From the NCBI GenBank assembly GCA_949128115.1, contig OX421967.1, forward strand, positions 58,044,855 through 58,108,854: a DNA stretch of 64,000 nt, given 5' to 3'. Of this stretch, positions 12,901 to 24,000 are shown one piece after another; within the stretch, counting starts at the first letter, position 1; each line of letters starts with the position of its first letter. A model generated the notes under the pieces. It made no database searches. It saw nothing but the letters and a program-made list of their open reading frames with translations, and was not told the DNA's origin. This stretch comes from Anaspis maculata. Taxonomy: Eukaryota; Arthropoda; Insecta; Coleoptera; Scraptiidae. The translations under genes and the position numbers were made by a program.

Positions 12901-14447
12901 ATTCCCCAGGAATCCCCAAGACATAACTCTATATATCTTCACGAAGCTGCACACGGCACGACCTATGCCCCCATACTAGATACCAAACCGGTTCAACTAG
13001 AACAACTCAAAATTTTGACACTGTCAAACATAAGTAAATATTTCGAAAACTTCAACATCATTTTGAAAACGTTATTTCAATTTTTTTCAAACTGATCGAG
13101 TTCGGTAACGTTTCCTTGTAATATAGGTAAACATTGACCTTCCAATTCTGGCGATCACTTCAACATCGCGCTTTCTAACGCCAGTTACTTTACCTTGAAA
13201 TTGACGAAAATCCATGTAACACCCTGTTCAAATCACCCGAAAACAAGCTGAACTTGGAAAAGTCAAAATTTTAAAACTGTCACAAATATTTCAAAAACTT
13301 CAGTCTATTTTGAAAACGTAACTGACTTGCTATTTTTTAGCTGGAAATCGACAAAAATTTGTGTATTACTCTTAAATTATGATGCGATTTCTTGATCCCC
13401 AACCCTAACGCCAGTTTGAATAGCTTTTTCTCTAAAAACTCACACATAATATTGACGCACTTTCCATGACCATTGATGGGAAAAACCATGACTTGGCCTT
13501 TGATCTCGTAGTCGGCTTCCATTCGCACCGGTTTCACGCCGTACGCTTTGAACTTGAAATAGCAATTGTCGTCTTCGATGGAAACCCTGCAATTTTTACA
13601 GCTTTCCTTGAGAACTTTCCCTGGTGGTAAATTCAAAGTGTACTCACTGAGAGTCGTTGTGCCACACGTCGGAGAATCCATAAAAATCGACGTTCTTGTA
13701 CTTTTGCTGCAACGAAACCGCACCGGTCGTTTCGCCCAGGTCCATCAGGTCGACGTGGAAGGGATCCAGGGGCGCAATGCCGTACTCACGGCTGCCGTTT
13801 TTGAACAGCACCAGTGCCTTCTGCACCTCGGCGATCACGCACTGGCCCAAGTCCGGATCGGATCTGTGGCACAGTTTGAACGCCGACACTGCGAGAACAC
13901 GTCACCGTTATTCTGAACAATCTCGAATTTGTTGTAGTGAAATGGTCAGTATGGAGACGAAATTATAGTGAAATAGTACGAGTGACATTGAAAACGATAC
14001 CAAAAACGTGTTCAGCGTGCTCGGTTTAGTAAGAAACGATACCCTACACGAACCACTTTGGTTTTGAAACCAAACTCACATGCCCATCTTGAATTTCAGA
14101 TAAGTGACAATCAAAACAAAATGGCGGCGTTTTTGAGATTCTTGGCAACTTCATGGTTTTTTTTGCAAGTAAACTGCCTCGAGTGGGGTATCGTTTTCGA
14201 CTAAAGCAAACACGGCGATTGCGATTTTGATATAGTTTTTCACCTGTTGTCAGTTTAACACGCAAAAAAACAATACGAAAGGCTTTTTGCTGATATGGAA
14301 ATTGAAAACTGTCATTCCACGCAGTTGATTAGTAATTGCGATATTTTAAATACAGACTAGTTGATACTAACACAAACTAGGAGCTGAATTCACTGCATTG
14401 TAGGAAAGGAACAGGAAGAAGCCCGAGAAAATTAGTACTTTCGTCAT
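3649..14447 (-). CDS. Takeout-like (JHBP family) secreted protein, downstream copy, 4 exons
   Basis: Assembled CDS: exons 14372-14447, 13648-13888, 13444-13586 and 3649-3950 (76+241+143+302 = 762 nt, 253 aa), with all junctions GT-AG and intron phases 1, 2, 1. Residues 1 to about 21 form a signal peptide (MTKVLIFSGFFLFLSYNA). Next comes the family's N-terminal cysteine pair, C-x9-C in 'LCHRSDPDLGQC', then 'DPFHVDLMDLG', the 'DYEIKGQVMVFPINGHGKC' strand region, and a C-terminus ending 'FFAKFPEDEVFLP', the usual takeout ending. Takeout/JHBP proteins are secreted carriers that hold a hydrophobic ligand in a long tunnel; some bind juvenile hormone and act in feeding or clock output. The ligand here is unknown. 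Introns are 483, 61 and 9493 nt; the last is full of transposon debris. The gene appears intact. Confidence 0.88.
4560..4900 (+). pseudogene. mariner/Tc1-like transposase remnant
   Basis: The plus strand reads 'DSAPAHTARTTV' and then 'PDLNPMDYFVWPYL', the second and third catalytic blocks of Tc1/mariner DDE transposases. A 3' part resembling 'AQGGHIQGV' follows in another frame. A stop directly precedes the first block and frameshifts follow, so it is dead. No terminal inverted repeats were identified. Confidence 0.75.
5132..5434. mobile_element. Foldback MITE flanked by TTAA
   Basis: Two arms of about 125-140 bp are near-perfect reverse complements (GGACGGAGTTG… against …CAACACCGTCC) around a short loop near 5262-5300. 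Both ends abut TTAA (5128-5131 and 5435-5438). TTAA duplication is typical of piggyBac-type elements, but the TTAA could also be part of the palindrome itself. No coding capacity. Confidence 0.7.
5440..6489. other. Unclassified repetitive sequence
   Basis: Two related segments (about 5470-5580 and 5690-5800) share phrases such as 'TCAACCGAATGAGCTCATTT' and 'GTCATTTTGA'. A 'CCCACCCGGTATA' motif near 5981-5994, like the ends of other insect repeats, follows. Open frames here (5359-5655 and 5727-6188) show no recognisable domain and look like chance frames in repeats. Confidence 0.4.
6494..7145 (-). pseudogene. Integrase remnant of the gypsy-type element
   Basis: A core-domain start 'RPWRTITVDLVGPL' (first catalytic Asp) is seen near 7100-7140. 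A 'DNEAQF' block (second Asp, with the usual Gly replaced by Glu) lies near 6910-6930. A 'SNPVERTNRVLK' block (catalytic Glu) and 'STPFILNYFGRE' lie near 6830-6660. The frames are broken. Confidence 0.72.
7335..7613 (-). pseudogene. RNase H end and spacer of the gypsy-type element
   Basis: The frame begins 'HRKGKKHVVPDLLSRY', matching the end of the RNase H domain (…N-x-VADALSR in the family). A tether region leading towards the integrase follows. Confidence 0.65.
7815..8680 (-). pseudogene. Reverse transcriptase remnant of the gypsy-type element
   Basis: Recognisable pieces in different frames are the active-site box 'VYLDDILVIS', an upstream 'LSTQDIQSAYWQVPL'-type block, a 'KLKYLGYIADRR' block, and the downstream thumb/connection pattern 'FSTLVVPLINLTKK'. 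Several stops and frameshifts separate them. Confidence 0.78.
8801..9950. other. Unassigned stretch next to the gypsy remnant
   Basis: A 123-codon minus-strand frame (9117-9488) and a 74-codon plus-strand frame (9586-9810) are open. Neither has a zinc knuckle, protease motif or other recognisable domain. The minus-strand frame could be degraded gag sequence of the adjacent element, but this rests only on position. Confidence 0.3.
10105..11231. mobile_element. Inserted foldback element (about 1.1 kb)
   Basis: The arms are nearly perfect inverted repeats meeting near 10655. The end motif 'AGGGTGTCCCACGAAGTAAC' at the left pairs with 'GTTACTTCGTGGGACACCTG' at the right. Internally, 'TATACAGGGTGATTT' (10193) pairs with 'AAAATCACCCTGTATA' (11107), so this may be one element inside another. 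It splits the left arm of the outer foldback, which dates it as younger. Confidence 0.75.
11863..12227. mobile_element. Inner foldback with ACAGGGTGAAC ends
   Basis: The ends are 'ACAGGGTGAACTC' and 'AGTTCACCCTGTA'. It sits in the loop of the outer foldback. The inner phrase 'AACCGTAAGTCGCACAT' recurs as 'AACCGTAAATCGCACAT' near 12400 in the outer element, so the two are related. Confidence 0.6.
12986..13443. other. Intron sequence between the foldback block and exon 3
   Basis: AT-rich. Contains 'CACCCTGTTCAAATCACCCG' near 13210, which partly pairs with 'ACCGGGTGATTTGA' near 9953, suggesting that the foldback family once extended this far. No exon seen. Confidence 0.4.
13444..13586 (-). CDS. 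Takeout-like downstream copy, exon 3
   Basis: The acceptor is AAATTGCAG ending at 13587, only 61 nt from the previous exon. The frame gives 'VSIEDDNCYFKFKAYGV' then 'DYEIKGQVMVFPINGHGKC'. The donor GTGAGT follows in phase 1. The tail aligns residue for residue with exon 3 of the other copy ('DYEIKGQILVFPINGKGKC'). Confidence 0.88.
13648..13888 (-). CDS. Takeout-like downstream copy, exon 2
   Basis: Acceptor CTCGCAG at 13889, donor GTGAGT at 13647. Encodes the N-terminal disulfide pair (LCHRSDPDLGQC) and 'PLDPFHVDLMDLGE', 'YKNVDFYGFSD', both family signatures. 241 nt against 244 nt in the paralogue. Confidence 0.9.
14372..14447 (-). CDS. Takeout-like downstream copy, exon 1 (signal peptide)
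   Basis: A short exon beginning at the ATG at 14447 and encoding a hydrophobic signal peptide of about 20 residues. Donor GTTAGT starts at 14371 in phase 1. Its 76-nt length is exactly that of exon 1 in the neighbouring copy, which supports both. An Inr-like TCAGTT lies 31 nt upstream of the ATG (14478-14473), but no TATA box sits at the right distance. Confidence 0.8.
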
Positions 14448-14766
14448 TGCTACGCGTTCAAGTACAGAGCAAAACTGAATAACCGATCGTTGCAATGACC
14501 CTTCTTCTACATGCAAAGGTATTTAAGTAATTCAATTGGATAAATATTTCAAAGTGCAGTGCTAATGTCTTTCCATATGCAACTAATTGTTACATTACGC
14601 GTGGAAATTGATCGGGAAAAACCTCGGGAAAAACACTCGTATTTTTGCTTGCTAATTACATACCTCAATAATATCATTCTTCATTACTAATATACTTTGC
14701 TCGGAAAAACTTTTTTTTGCTAGTGGACTTGGGCAACGATAACTCACTCATTCTGACGGTAATTCT

Positions 14767-14772
14767 TTTATT
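14767..14772 (-). terminator. Polyadenylation signal AATAAA for the upstream takeout-like gene
   Basis: AATAAA on the minus strand, 26 bp past the stop codon. Only about 320 bp separate it from the start codon of the next gene, so the downstream gene's promoter must be compact. Confidence 0.6.
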
Positions 14773-14797
14773 TGCACTGGAACAACATGAACAATAA

Positions 14798-15099
14798 TTA
14801 GTCTAGGAACAGCTCGTTTTCGGGAACTTTGCTGAAGAAATTGTTGGCCGTCTGCTGCCATATTTTGGCGAAGGCGCCCTCGAATCCCTTCTTCACGTCT
14901 CCGAACACCGACAGCCCGTTCTCGTTGATCGTCTTGGTGATTTCGTCGCTCAGCTGGGCGTTGCCCGGAAAGATGTTCTCGAAGTCGAAGTAGACGCGTT
15001 TTGGTTTCATCTCCACGTTGTAGTCGACGATTTTCAGGTATTTCTGTCCCTTTTTGGTTTCTTTCGTCATTTTCATCGTGTGCAGGGCCGTCAGCTCGA
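14798..15099 (-). CDS. Takeout-like upstream copy, exon 4
   Basis: Acceptor TTCCAG at 15101-15100. The split codon T|TC gives Phe, continuing 'ELTALHTMKM'. It encodes 100 residues and a TAA stop. Longer open frames extending upstream of the acceptor (to 15422) are low-complexity intron sequence. Confidence 0.9.
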
Positions 15100-18000
15100 C
15101 TGGAATTGGAAGAAATGCCATTAGCTCTTGAGAATTGAAAAAAAGTGTGAGAAATAGTCGGAGCAAAGATAGAAAGAAGAATAGACGGTAAAAGAAATAG
15201 TAGAAGGAATAATAGAAGCAATATATAGCAGAAGGAGTAGTAGAGGGAATAGTTAAAGGAACAATTGAGGGAGCAGTAGAAGGAATAGTAAAACAGATAC
15301 AAGAGTAAATAGAGAGTAAAAAGAATAGTACAAGTAAAAAGAATAGTCATAATCAACTTCCATAAAAGTTGATCATCAAAGCTATCAGAGCTATGAAAGG
15401 GGAAAATCACTGAAACGTCCAACTTCAGCGTGAGAAATACACTTGAACTGCCGAATTTGGAGTGGAGAAATAGTCGTAATTATTTTTTTTTCAGACAAGA
15501 GGAGTGTCAACAAATCACTAACTTTCATGAGGGAAAATAACTGAAGCTATCAGAGCTGTGAAAAAAGTCACTGAAGATGCCAATTCTAGAGTGAGAAAAT
15601 CACTGAAGTTGACAAATTTAGAGTGAAAAAATAACTAATTGCTTCTCCGCAAGCAAGAAGTGTCACCAATTCATCAACTTCTACAAGAAAGAAATCACTA
15701 AAGCTGTTGGAGCTTCGAAAGAAAGTAATCACTTGAAGCGCAAGCTTTAGAATGAGAAAATCACTTGAAACGGTCAAACTAAGATTGGGAAAATAGCTGT
15801 AACTGCTTTTTTTCAAGCAGAGGGGTCATTAGAACATCAAATTCAATAAGAGATAATCATTGAAGCTACCAGAGCTATAAAAGGAAGAAATCACTAAAAC
15901 TTACAAACTTAGCGTGAGAAATGCACTTAAATTTCCAAATTTAGAGTGAAGAAATAATCGTGATTGCTTTTTTAAAGCAATAAGCGTCAACAGATCACTG
16001 ACTTTCACGGAAGAAAATCACTGATGCTATCAGAGCTTTGAAAGAAAAAAGTCACCAAAGATGCCAATTTTAGAGTGAGAAAATCACTGGAATTGCCAAA
16101 TTTATAGTGAGAAAATCCATGTAATTGACTCTCTTCAAGCAAAAACCGTCATCAGATCAACTCTAAGAAAAAAAACCTTTCCACCTTATCGTGAGGAAAT
16201 CGCTACAATTGTCAAATTTGAAGTGAGGAAATAACTGTAATTGCTTTTCAAAAAGAGAAAATTCCTAAAGCTGTCAGCTTTGATAGGAAAAACCGAGGGA
16301 AGAACTCACTAAATTTGCAGCTTAAGAGTGAGAAAATCACTAAAATTGTCCAATTTAGAGTGGGAAAATGTTTGTAATAGCTCCATTCCAAGCAAGAAGT
16401 GTCATCAAATCATCAACTTTCAGGAAAGAGAATAATTGAAACTATCAGTTTCAAGAGGATGGAAATCGCTTGAATTGACAACTTTATCTTGAGAAAATAA
16501 TTTAAAAGTTGAGAGAGAAAGTAACTTAATTGCTTTTCTTCAAAAAGGACGTGTCACCAGATCATCAACTTCCATAAGAGAAAATCACTTGGGCTATCAG
16601 CTTTCACAGTAAGAGATCATTAAAATGTACAATTTCAGAGTGAGAAAATCCATAGATCGCCAATTTGGAGTGAGAAAAAGCTGTGATTTCTTTTTTCAAG
16701 CAATAAGTGGAATCAGATCATCTTAAGTTTCACAAGAGAAAATCACTGATATAAGCGTTGACAGGAGAAAACTGGCTAAAATTGGCAACTTTAGAGTGAG
16801 AAATCTCTAGAATCGCCAAATTGAGTGAGAAATAACCTATTGTTGCTTTTCCTCAAGCAAAAAGTTCAATTTGAACAACTTTCATTAGAGAACAATCACT
16901 AAAGCTATCAGCTTCGACGGGAGAAAACTAGCTGAACTGCCAACTTGAGAGTGAGAAAATCACTAGAATTGCCAAATTCAGCGTGAGAAAATAACCGTTA
17001 CTGCTTTTTATCATACAAAGAATGCATAAGATCAACTTTAGAGAAAAAAAATTACTTGGGCTATCAGTTTTGACAAAAAAATCTGCCTACTTCAAAGTGA
17101 GAAAATCACTGATATTAGTAAATAATTGTGAGGAAATTCAACTGTTATCGCTTTTTCCAAGCAAGAAGAGTCATCAGATGATAGGCTTCCACGAAAAAAA
17201 ATCACTAAGCTATCAATGCTTCGAAAGGAAAAAATTCCTATAACTGACACTGAAACTTATAGAGTGAAAAAAATCACTTAAGTTGTCAGATTTAGAGTGA
17301 GAGAATCACCAAAATTGCCGATTTTCCAAGAAGAGAGCTACCGTAATTGGTATTTTTTCAAGCGAGAAGTGCCATCAGACTATCAACTTTCACGACAGGA
17401 TATCGCTAAAGCTATCAGCTTTGAAAGTACAAAATCAAAAAATTTACAATTTTATAGTGAGAAAATCACTATAACTGTCGAATTTAGAGCAACAAAATCA
17501 CTGTAATTGCTTTTTCGAGTTCTCTTTCAAACAAGAGGTGTTGTCAGATCATCAACTTTCACGAAAGAAAATCACTAAACCATCAGTTTCGAAAGAAAAC
17601 AAACCGCATAAACTGTCAACTTTAGAGTGAGAAAATCACTAAAATCGGCAAGTTAAGAGTGAGAAAACAAATATAGTCATCAAATCATCAACTTTGATGA
17701 GAGAAAATTACTTGAGTTCTCAGATTTGACCCGAAAGAAATTGCTCAAAATGCCAACTATAGGGTGAGAAAGTCACTGACATTTCCAAATCAGGGTCAGA
17801 AAATCACTGATAAAACCAACCAATTAGAGTGAGAAATTGATACAGCTGCTTTTTTTTGAACAAGAAAAGTCAATAGATCAATAGCTTTGAACGAAAAGAA
17901 TCACTAAAATTGCCAATTTTAGAGTGAGAAAATTATTCGAATTGTCAAACTTAGAGTGAGAAAATGAGTGCAATTGCTTGTCTGCAGCAAGAAAGTCACC

Positions 18001-21000
18001 AGATTATAAACTTCACAGGAGAAAATCACTAGAGCTTTCAGCCTTGGCAAGAGAAGACTAGCTAAAATTGACAAATATAGAGTGAGAAAATCACTAAAAT
18101 TTGCTACTTTAGTGAGAAAATAATTGTCGTTGTTAGATTTAAAATGAAAAAATCTCTATAATGCTCCTTTTGAAGCCAAACATGTCATTAGACCATCAAC
18201 TTTTACAAAAGGGGATCACTGAAGCTATCAACTTTGACAGGCGAAAACTAGCCACGATTGCCAATAACTTTAAAGTGAGAAAATCACTAAAATTGCTAAA
18301 TCTAGGTTGATAAAATAACTATTGTTGCCTTTCTCCCAGCAAGAAGTGTTATTAGATTATAAACTTTCACAAGGGAGAATCACTGAAGGTATCAGGTTTG
18401 ACAGCAAAAAATAACCAAAGTTGACAACTTGAGAGTAAGAAAATCACTGAAATCAGACAAATTTTGAGTTGAAAAATAACTCGAAAAATAAATAAATTTG
18501 AGGTTTTTTATTTCCAAAGTTTTTTAGTTGAAAAAAACTTGTAAGCCATATACGCACACACTTTTCAGAAAATGAGAAAATGTCATTGAGGTATTCAGCA
18601 TAACTCAACAAGGCACTGTTTACGTAATCCCAAAAGCGCAGCAGTTGAACCGGAATTCAACAAAATATTCTTCGAGTCTTTGTCTGAAAAAAATATCTAT
18701 TGTTTGTCTAAAATGTCTAAAAGAACTATAGAAAGTACTAGCTTCAGCCAGAGAAAATGACTAAAAAAATTACGTTAGCAAAAATTCAAGTTGGGCTGGA
18801 ACCAACAAGCTAGGTAGATGCAAAAAAGACCCAAAGCCAAATTGTAGTTGGAATACACAACTTTGAAACCAAACCTGAAAACTACTGAATCAACCATCGG
18901 AATAGGTACCAACTCTGAACCCCCAAGTCACTAGTATCGACAACTTGTACACGAGAAAATTACCAGACTTTGCATTCAAACTATGAATAATAGAAGAAAT
19001 TCTAGGATAAAGGAAATAATTAGGGAAATAGTGAAGGAATAGTAGAGGGCATAGTAGAAGGAATAGCAAAGGAAATATTAGGACACAAAGTGGGATGAAT
19101 AGTAGAAGGAAGAGTAAAAGAAATTTTGGAAAGAATTGTTGAGGACATAGTGAGTGCATGGAAGTAGAAATAGAATAAATATAAAAAATAGTGAAAGATT
19201 TGTAGAAGAACTAGAGGAAGAAATAGTAGAAGGTATGGTGTGAAAAACTGTCGGAAATTAGTGGAAGAATGGAAATAGAAATCGTAGAAGAACTAAAAGA
19301 AATATCGGAAAAAAGTGGAACAATAGTAGACAAAGAACGTTCCCAAAAATAAAGGGTCGTGGAATTACTGACGAAATATTGGTGGTGTTAGTCAAGAAAT
19401 TTGTCAAGAAATAAAAGGAGAAATAGTAGAAGATATAGAAGAAGCAGTCGATGAAATAATCGAGGAATAGTTGAAGAATTACTTGAACAGAAAGTAAAGG
19501 AAATAGTAGGATCAATAGTGGAAGAAATAGTGGAAAAAATACCAGAAATTAGTGAAGGAGTTAAGATGAAATGGAATGGTGGAAGACATTGTAACGAGCG
19601 TTCAATATGATTTCACGTCAAGTCGTCTCTAGCGACAAGACCATAGCTTACTATGACATGAAACTCCTTTGAACGCTCTGTAGAAGAAAGATGGTGTAGA
19701 AGAAGTAACAGGATAAGAGGTGGTACAAGAAGTATACAGAAAGTATTGAAGGAATTGGAGAAGAAATACGTAGAAGAATGAGTAGTAGAAGAAGAAGTGG
19801 AAGAAATAGTCAAGGAATTACTGAAGGAACAGTAGAAGGAATGGAATAGACGAAGGCGATTTTGAAGAAATAAAGGAAACGGGAGAAATAGTAGCAGGAA
19901 TATATGTAGAGGAAATAGTTAATGAAAGAGTAGAGAAAATAAAAGTTGAAATTGTGAAGGACTAGTAGAAGAAATCGTAAAAGAAAGAGTAGAAAAAATA
20001 GGAGAGAATATAGTAGAAGTGGAGGGGTAGGATATGGACTGCTGGACAAATTAGTTCTGGGCATCGTAAAAAATGTTCGGCATTGAAGGCCAATACCTTT
20101 TCCGTGCATTGGGCGATTTCAGTTCTTTTTATTGACTTGATCAGTTCAAGCTTCCCTTTATCTTACGAAAGAAATGATCAAGAAACCTCAGATGAATTTT
20201 GCACAGCTTTCTGTATCACCCTGTAGAAACTTCATTTCAAGCTTCTTGATATTTCTTTTTATAGAATAGATAACAGAAAAACTGAAGTAACTAACTCAAC
20301 AGATAGAATTAGAATCGCCCGTGGCACACAAATGTTATTGGCCTCCAAAGTCGAACGATTTCTTCGATACCGACAACTTATTTGTCCAGTAGTTTAGTAG
20401 AAGTAGTACAAGGAACAGTGGAGAAAATAGGAGACGAAATAGAAGAAATAAAGAGATTCAAGATAAAAATAACAAAACTAAGCTACTCACACAAGGTATT
20501 GTTGCATTTTCCTTTTCCGTTGATCGGGAAAACCAAAATTTGTCCTTTGATTTCGTAGTCTGATATCAGATGGGTTATGGGGCTGTAGACTTCAAGGTTC
20601 AGGTAGGGAGCTTTGTCTCCAAAATCAGCTCTGTAAACAATTTCGTGTCACTTCAGTAGGCGCATACTGTTTTTATAGCAAAGTTGGTACATGCTGCTCA
20701 GCAAATCGCGTTCAGCATGCCCAATTTAATTAGAAACGACACCCTTTTTTGTCACGAAATTTCCGCTGCGCTATCGCAAATTCTTAAAAAAAAACAGTTT
20801 TTTTGGAACTGGATGAACACAAATAATTGACGTCATTTTGGAAATGAGTTGGAATCAACTTGATTTATATCTTTTCAATATCAAAATGCTGCTTGATAAA
20901 ATGTGAAAATAGAATTCTGCACCTCCAATTCAGTCAGAAACAATATACAATATTCTGCTCGGACTCCCTCAAGACAAACTCTGTAGTTTTTAGTTTTCCA

Positions 21001-24000
21001 AGAAATTTTGGAAAAACCTTTAGTATCTTTTGAGGATATAAGGAACTCGGCAGGGAATTTGCGTGAATTCAGTCACAAAAGGAGCCTGCGTTGCTCCAGT
21101 TGGGGCATACCAACATGCATTCCATAAAGGGGACTTAATATCATAGAAAATTTTTAGTAAATTTCGAGGAATTCTGGAAAGATCCAAATTTGACCTGTAT
21201 TGTGCAAGTTAGGGCATATCTATTTTCATTTTATGAAGGGGAACTCAAGTATCATAGTAAAATTCTAGGGAATTCTGAAAAGATCCAAATTTACTCTGAA
21301 AGATTTCAGCACGGGATCCAGTAGCAAAAGCTGCGTGGTGAAAGCTTGAAGGCATTCAGGGAATCTAAGGGAGCTCTAATGAACTCCAAGGAATTCTGGA
21401 GAAACACAAGTAGGGCAACTCCGGGGAATTCACTCGCTAAAGAGTTATTTTGTTTAAGCTAATGAACGTTAGGAAAAGTGAATATCTACGGTAAAGTCTG
21501 GCAGAACCGAGGGCAGAACTCTGAAGAATTTCGTAAAAATTCAGAGGAACTCCATAGGAGCTCAGCATGAGCATGGAGAACTCTGGGGAATTCAGTCGCA
21601 AAAGAAACCTTTTTATGCAAGTTACAGGACCTTGAGGGAACCGAATACTTTGGGGGATGGGAAATTCAGTGGTAAAACCTACCTTCTTGTACGAATCAAA
21701 AGAAGTTAAGGGAAACTGAACAATATGAGGGACTCAAGGAAACTCAAGGAAAGAATTCAGCAGGGAAACTCCGAGAAGTTCAGTCGCAAAAGTGACCTAT
21801 TTCGTACATGGTGAAGAATCTCAAAGAGCTAGACATTGTAAAAAACTCTAGGCAACCCCAAAGAATTTCGGAAAGGTCCAGAAAAGCTCTGGGAGAACTA
21901 AGCTGGAAAACTATGAGAAACTCAGTCGCAAAAGTGAGTTTTCTTGTAGAAACTGAAAGACAATAATGGGAAACTAAAATATTCCCAAAGAAACTTTGTA
22001 AAACTCTGAGGAATTCTGGAAAGACCAAAGGCGACTCTCCAGGAACTCATCGGGAAATTCAGCTTCAGGGACCTCAAGCGGAAATAAATATGAAAAGACC
22101 CACGGGAACCCGTTGGAAGGTGTTAACAAAGGAACTCCAGGAGATTCAGTCGCAAAAGTCTTCTATGCAAGTTATGGGTAATTGAATACTCTGGGTGAGC
22201 TCTGAGAAACTCCAGAGAATTCCGGAAGGACTGATAGAAATCTGGAGGAGCTCAGCAGTAGAATTGCGGGAGGGAGAATTCAGTAACAAAAGCCTGTTCT
22301 GTAAAAATCAGAGGACGTTGAAGAAAATCAAATAATCTAGGAGAACTCCTAGAAATTCTTGTCAAACCCAGAGAAATCACGGAGGAGCTTAACAGAGGAA
22401 CTTTGGGAAATTCAATCGCAGCATTCAAATCCAAAAATAACCTCTACTGTACAAGTCGAAAAATCTGGAATTGAATGTATTATGGGAACTGTGAAGTACT
22501 CCAAATAATTCTTGGAAGACCCAAAAGAACTGTGGATGAACTCCGGAGAATTCAGCCGCGAAAGTTGTTCGTACAAGTTGGAGTAGGCAAATTGGAGGAA
22601 GCTAAGGTAAATTGAATAATTTTGGGGAACTCTACGGAGCTCCTAAGAAATCTTGCTAAACCCAGCAAAAACCTGGAGGAGCTCAGTAGAGAAACTCAGG
22701 AGAATTTAACCGCAAAAGTGACTTCCTCAGTTAAAGAGCTTCAAGTGAAATTGAATATTGTATGGAAACTCTGGGAAGCTCCGAAGAATTCCGGAAAGGT
22801 CCAGAGGAACTCTGGAAGAACAGCAGGATAACTGCTAGAAATTCAGTCGCAAAAGTTAGCTTTTTGCAGAAACTAGAAGACAATAATCGAGATCTAAAAT
22901 ATTCTCAGAGGAACTTCGAGAAGCTCTGAGGAATTTTGAAAATACCAGAAGCGATTCCCAAGAGACTCATCAGGAAAATTACGAAGAATCCAGTCGCAAA
23001 AAGGACCAGATTTGTGCAAGTTAGAAAATTTTAATTTCTATACCGTCAAAATAGTCTAGGGGAACTCCATCGAAGTCTTGAAGAAGCCAGTGGAATCCAA
23101 ACGGAACCCGGCAGAAGAATCTCGGGAAACTCATTCGCAAAAGTGACCCCTTCTGTACAGCTTCAAGGACCTCAAGCGAGAATTAATATCCTGGAGGAGC
23201 TCTGGAGGATTCTCTCGAATTTTGGAACACCCACGGGAACCCGTTGGAGGAACTTAACAAAGAAACTTCAAGAGATTTGGTCGCCTAAGTCTTTTTTGCA
23301 AGTCAAATATAATTGAATACTCTAGGGGAGGTCTGGGAAACTCCAGAGAATTCCGGAAAAACTGATAGGAACCTAGAGGAGCTCAGCAGTAGAATTGCGG
23401 GAAAGAGAATTCAGTAACAAGAGTTATTTCTGTTAAAATCAAATTATGTAGGGAATCTCTCCAAAGAATTATTGAAAACCTCAGGGGAACTCTGGAGGTA
23501 CTCAATAGAGGAACTTCGGAAAATTTAGTCGCGAAGGAGATTCTTTTTGTACGTAAGTTAGAGAACCTCAAAGGAAACTATCTATTTATTTTCTAAGAAG
23601 TTCCAAGGAAACTTTGAGGACTCCAAAAAAAAACAAGGAAAACTCTTGAAGCTTCTGGCAGGGGAAATTCCGGGAAATTCTAAAAAACTTGGAGGAACTC
23701 TGGAGGAGTTCAGCATAGTAACTACCAAAAATTCAGTCGCAAAAGTGATATCCCTTGAAGCTCTCAGCAGGGGAACTAAGAGGAATTAATCCACTAAAGG
23801 GATTTTCTTGTGCAAGCAAGAAGACCTCAATTGGAATTCAATATCCTGAAAGAACTCAAGGGAATTCCGAGTAATTCTGAAAAACCTAGAGAAACTCTGA
23901 AGGAGTTTAGCAAAATTACTCCCAAAAATTCAGTCGCAAAAGTGATATTTGTGATTAACCGAAAGACAAACTGTTGAAGCTTTCGACAGGAGAACTCAGG

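Larger units (their letters stand above)
10031..12985. repeat. Nested foldback block, outer element
   Basis: The left arm 10031-10100 ('GGGGGCATAGG…' to 'CTTCGTGAAGATATA') and its continuation after 11232 are reverse complements of 12580-12985. For example, 'GGTGGAGGCGCCAAAATGGG' at about 11309 pairs with 'CCCATTTTGGCGCCTCCACC' at about 12828. The arms are interrupted by an inserted foldback at 10105-11231 and enclose another at 11863-12227. No coding sequence. Confidence 0.75.
3951..13443 (-). other. 9.5-kb intron 3 of the downstream takeout-like gene
   Basis: Bounded by GTGAGT (donor, 13443-13438) and a polypyrimidine tract with CAG (acceptor, 3952-3951). It contains, left to right, unremarkable sequence (3953-4480), a mariner-like remnant, a TTAA-flanked foldback, unclassified repeats, a decayed Ty3/gypsy pol and a nested foldback block, each listed separately. 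Confidence 0.8.

Noticed and set aside
14748..15422. 224-codon minus-strand ORF
   Set aside because: Its 5' half is low-complexity minisatellite and its 3' half is the wrong frame over takeout exon 4. The true frame starts at the acceptor at 15099.
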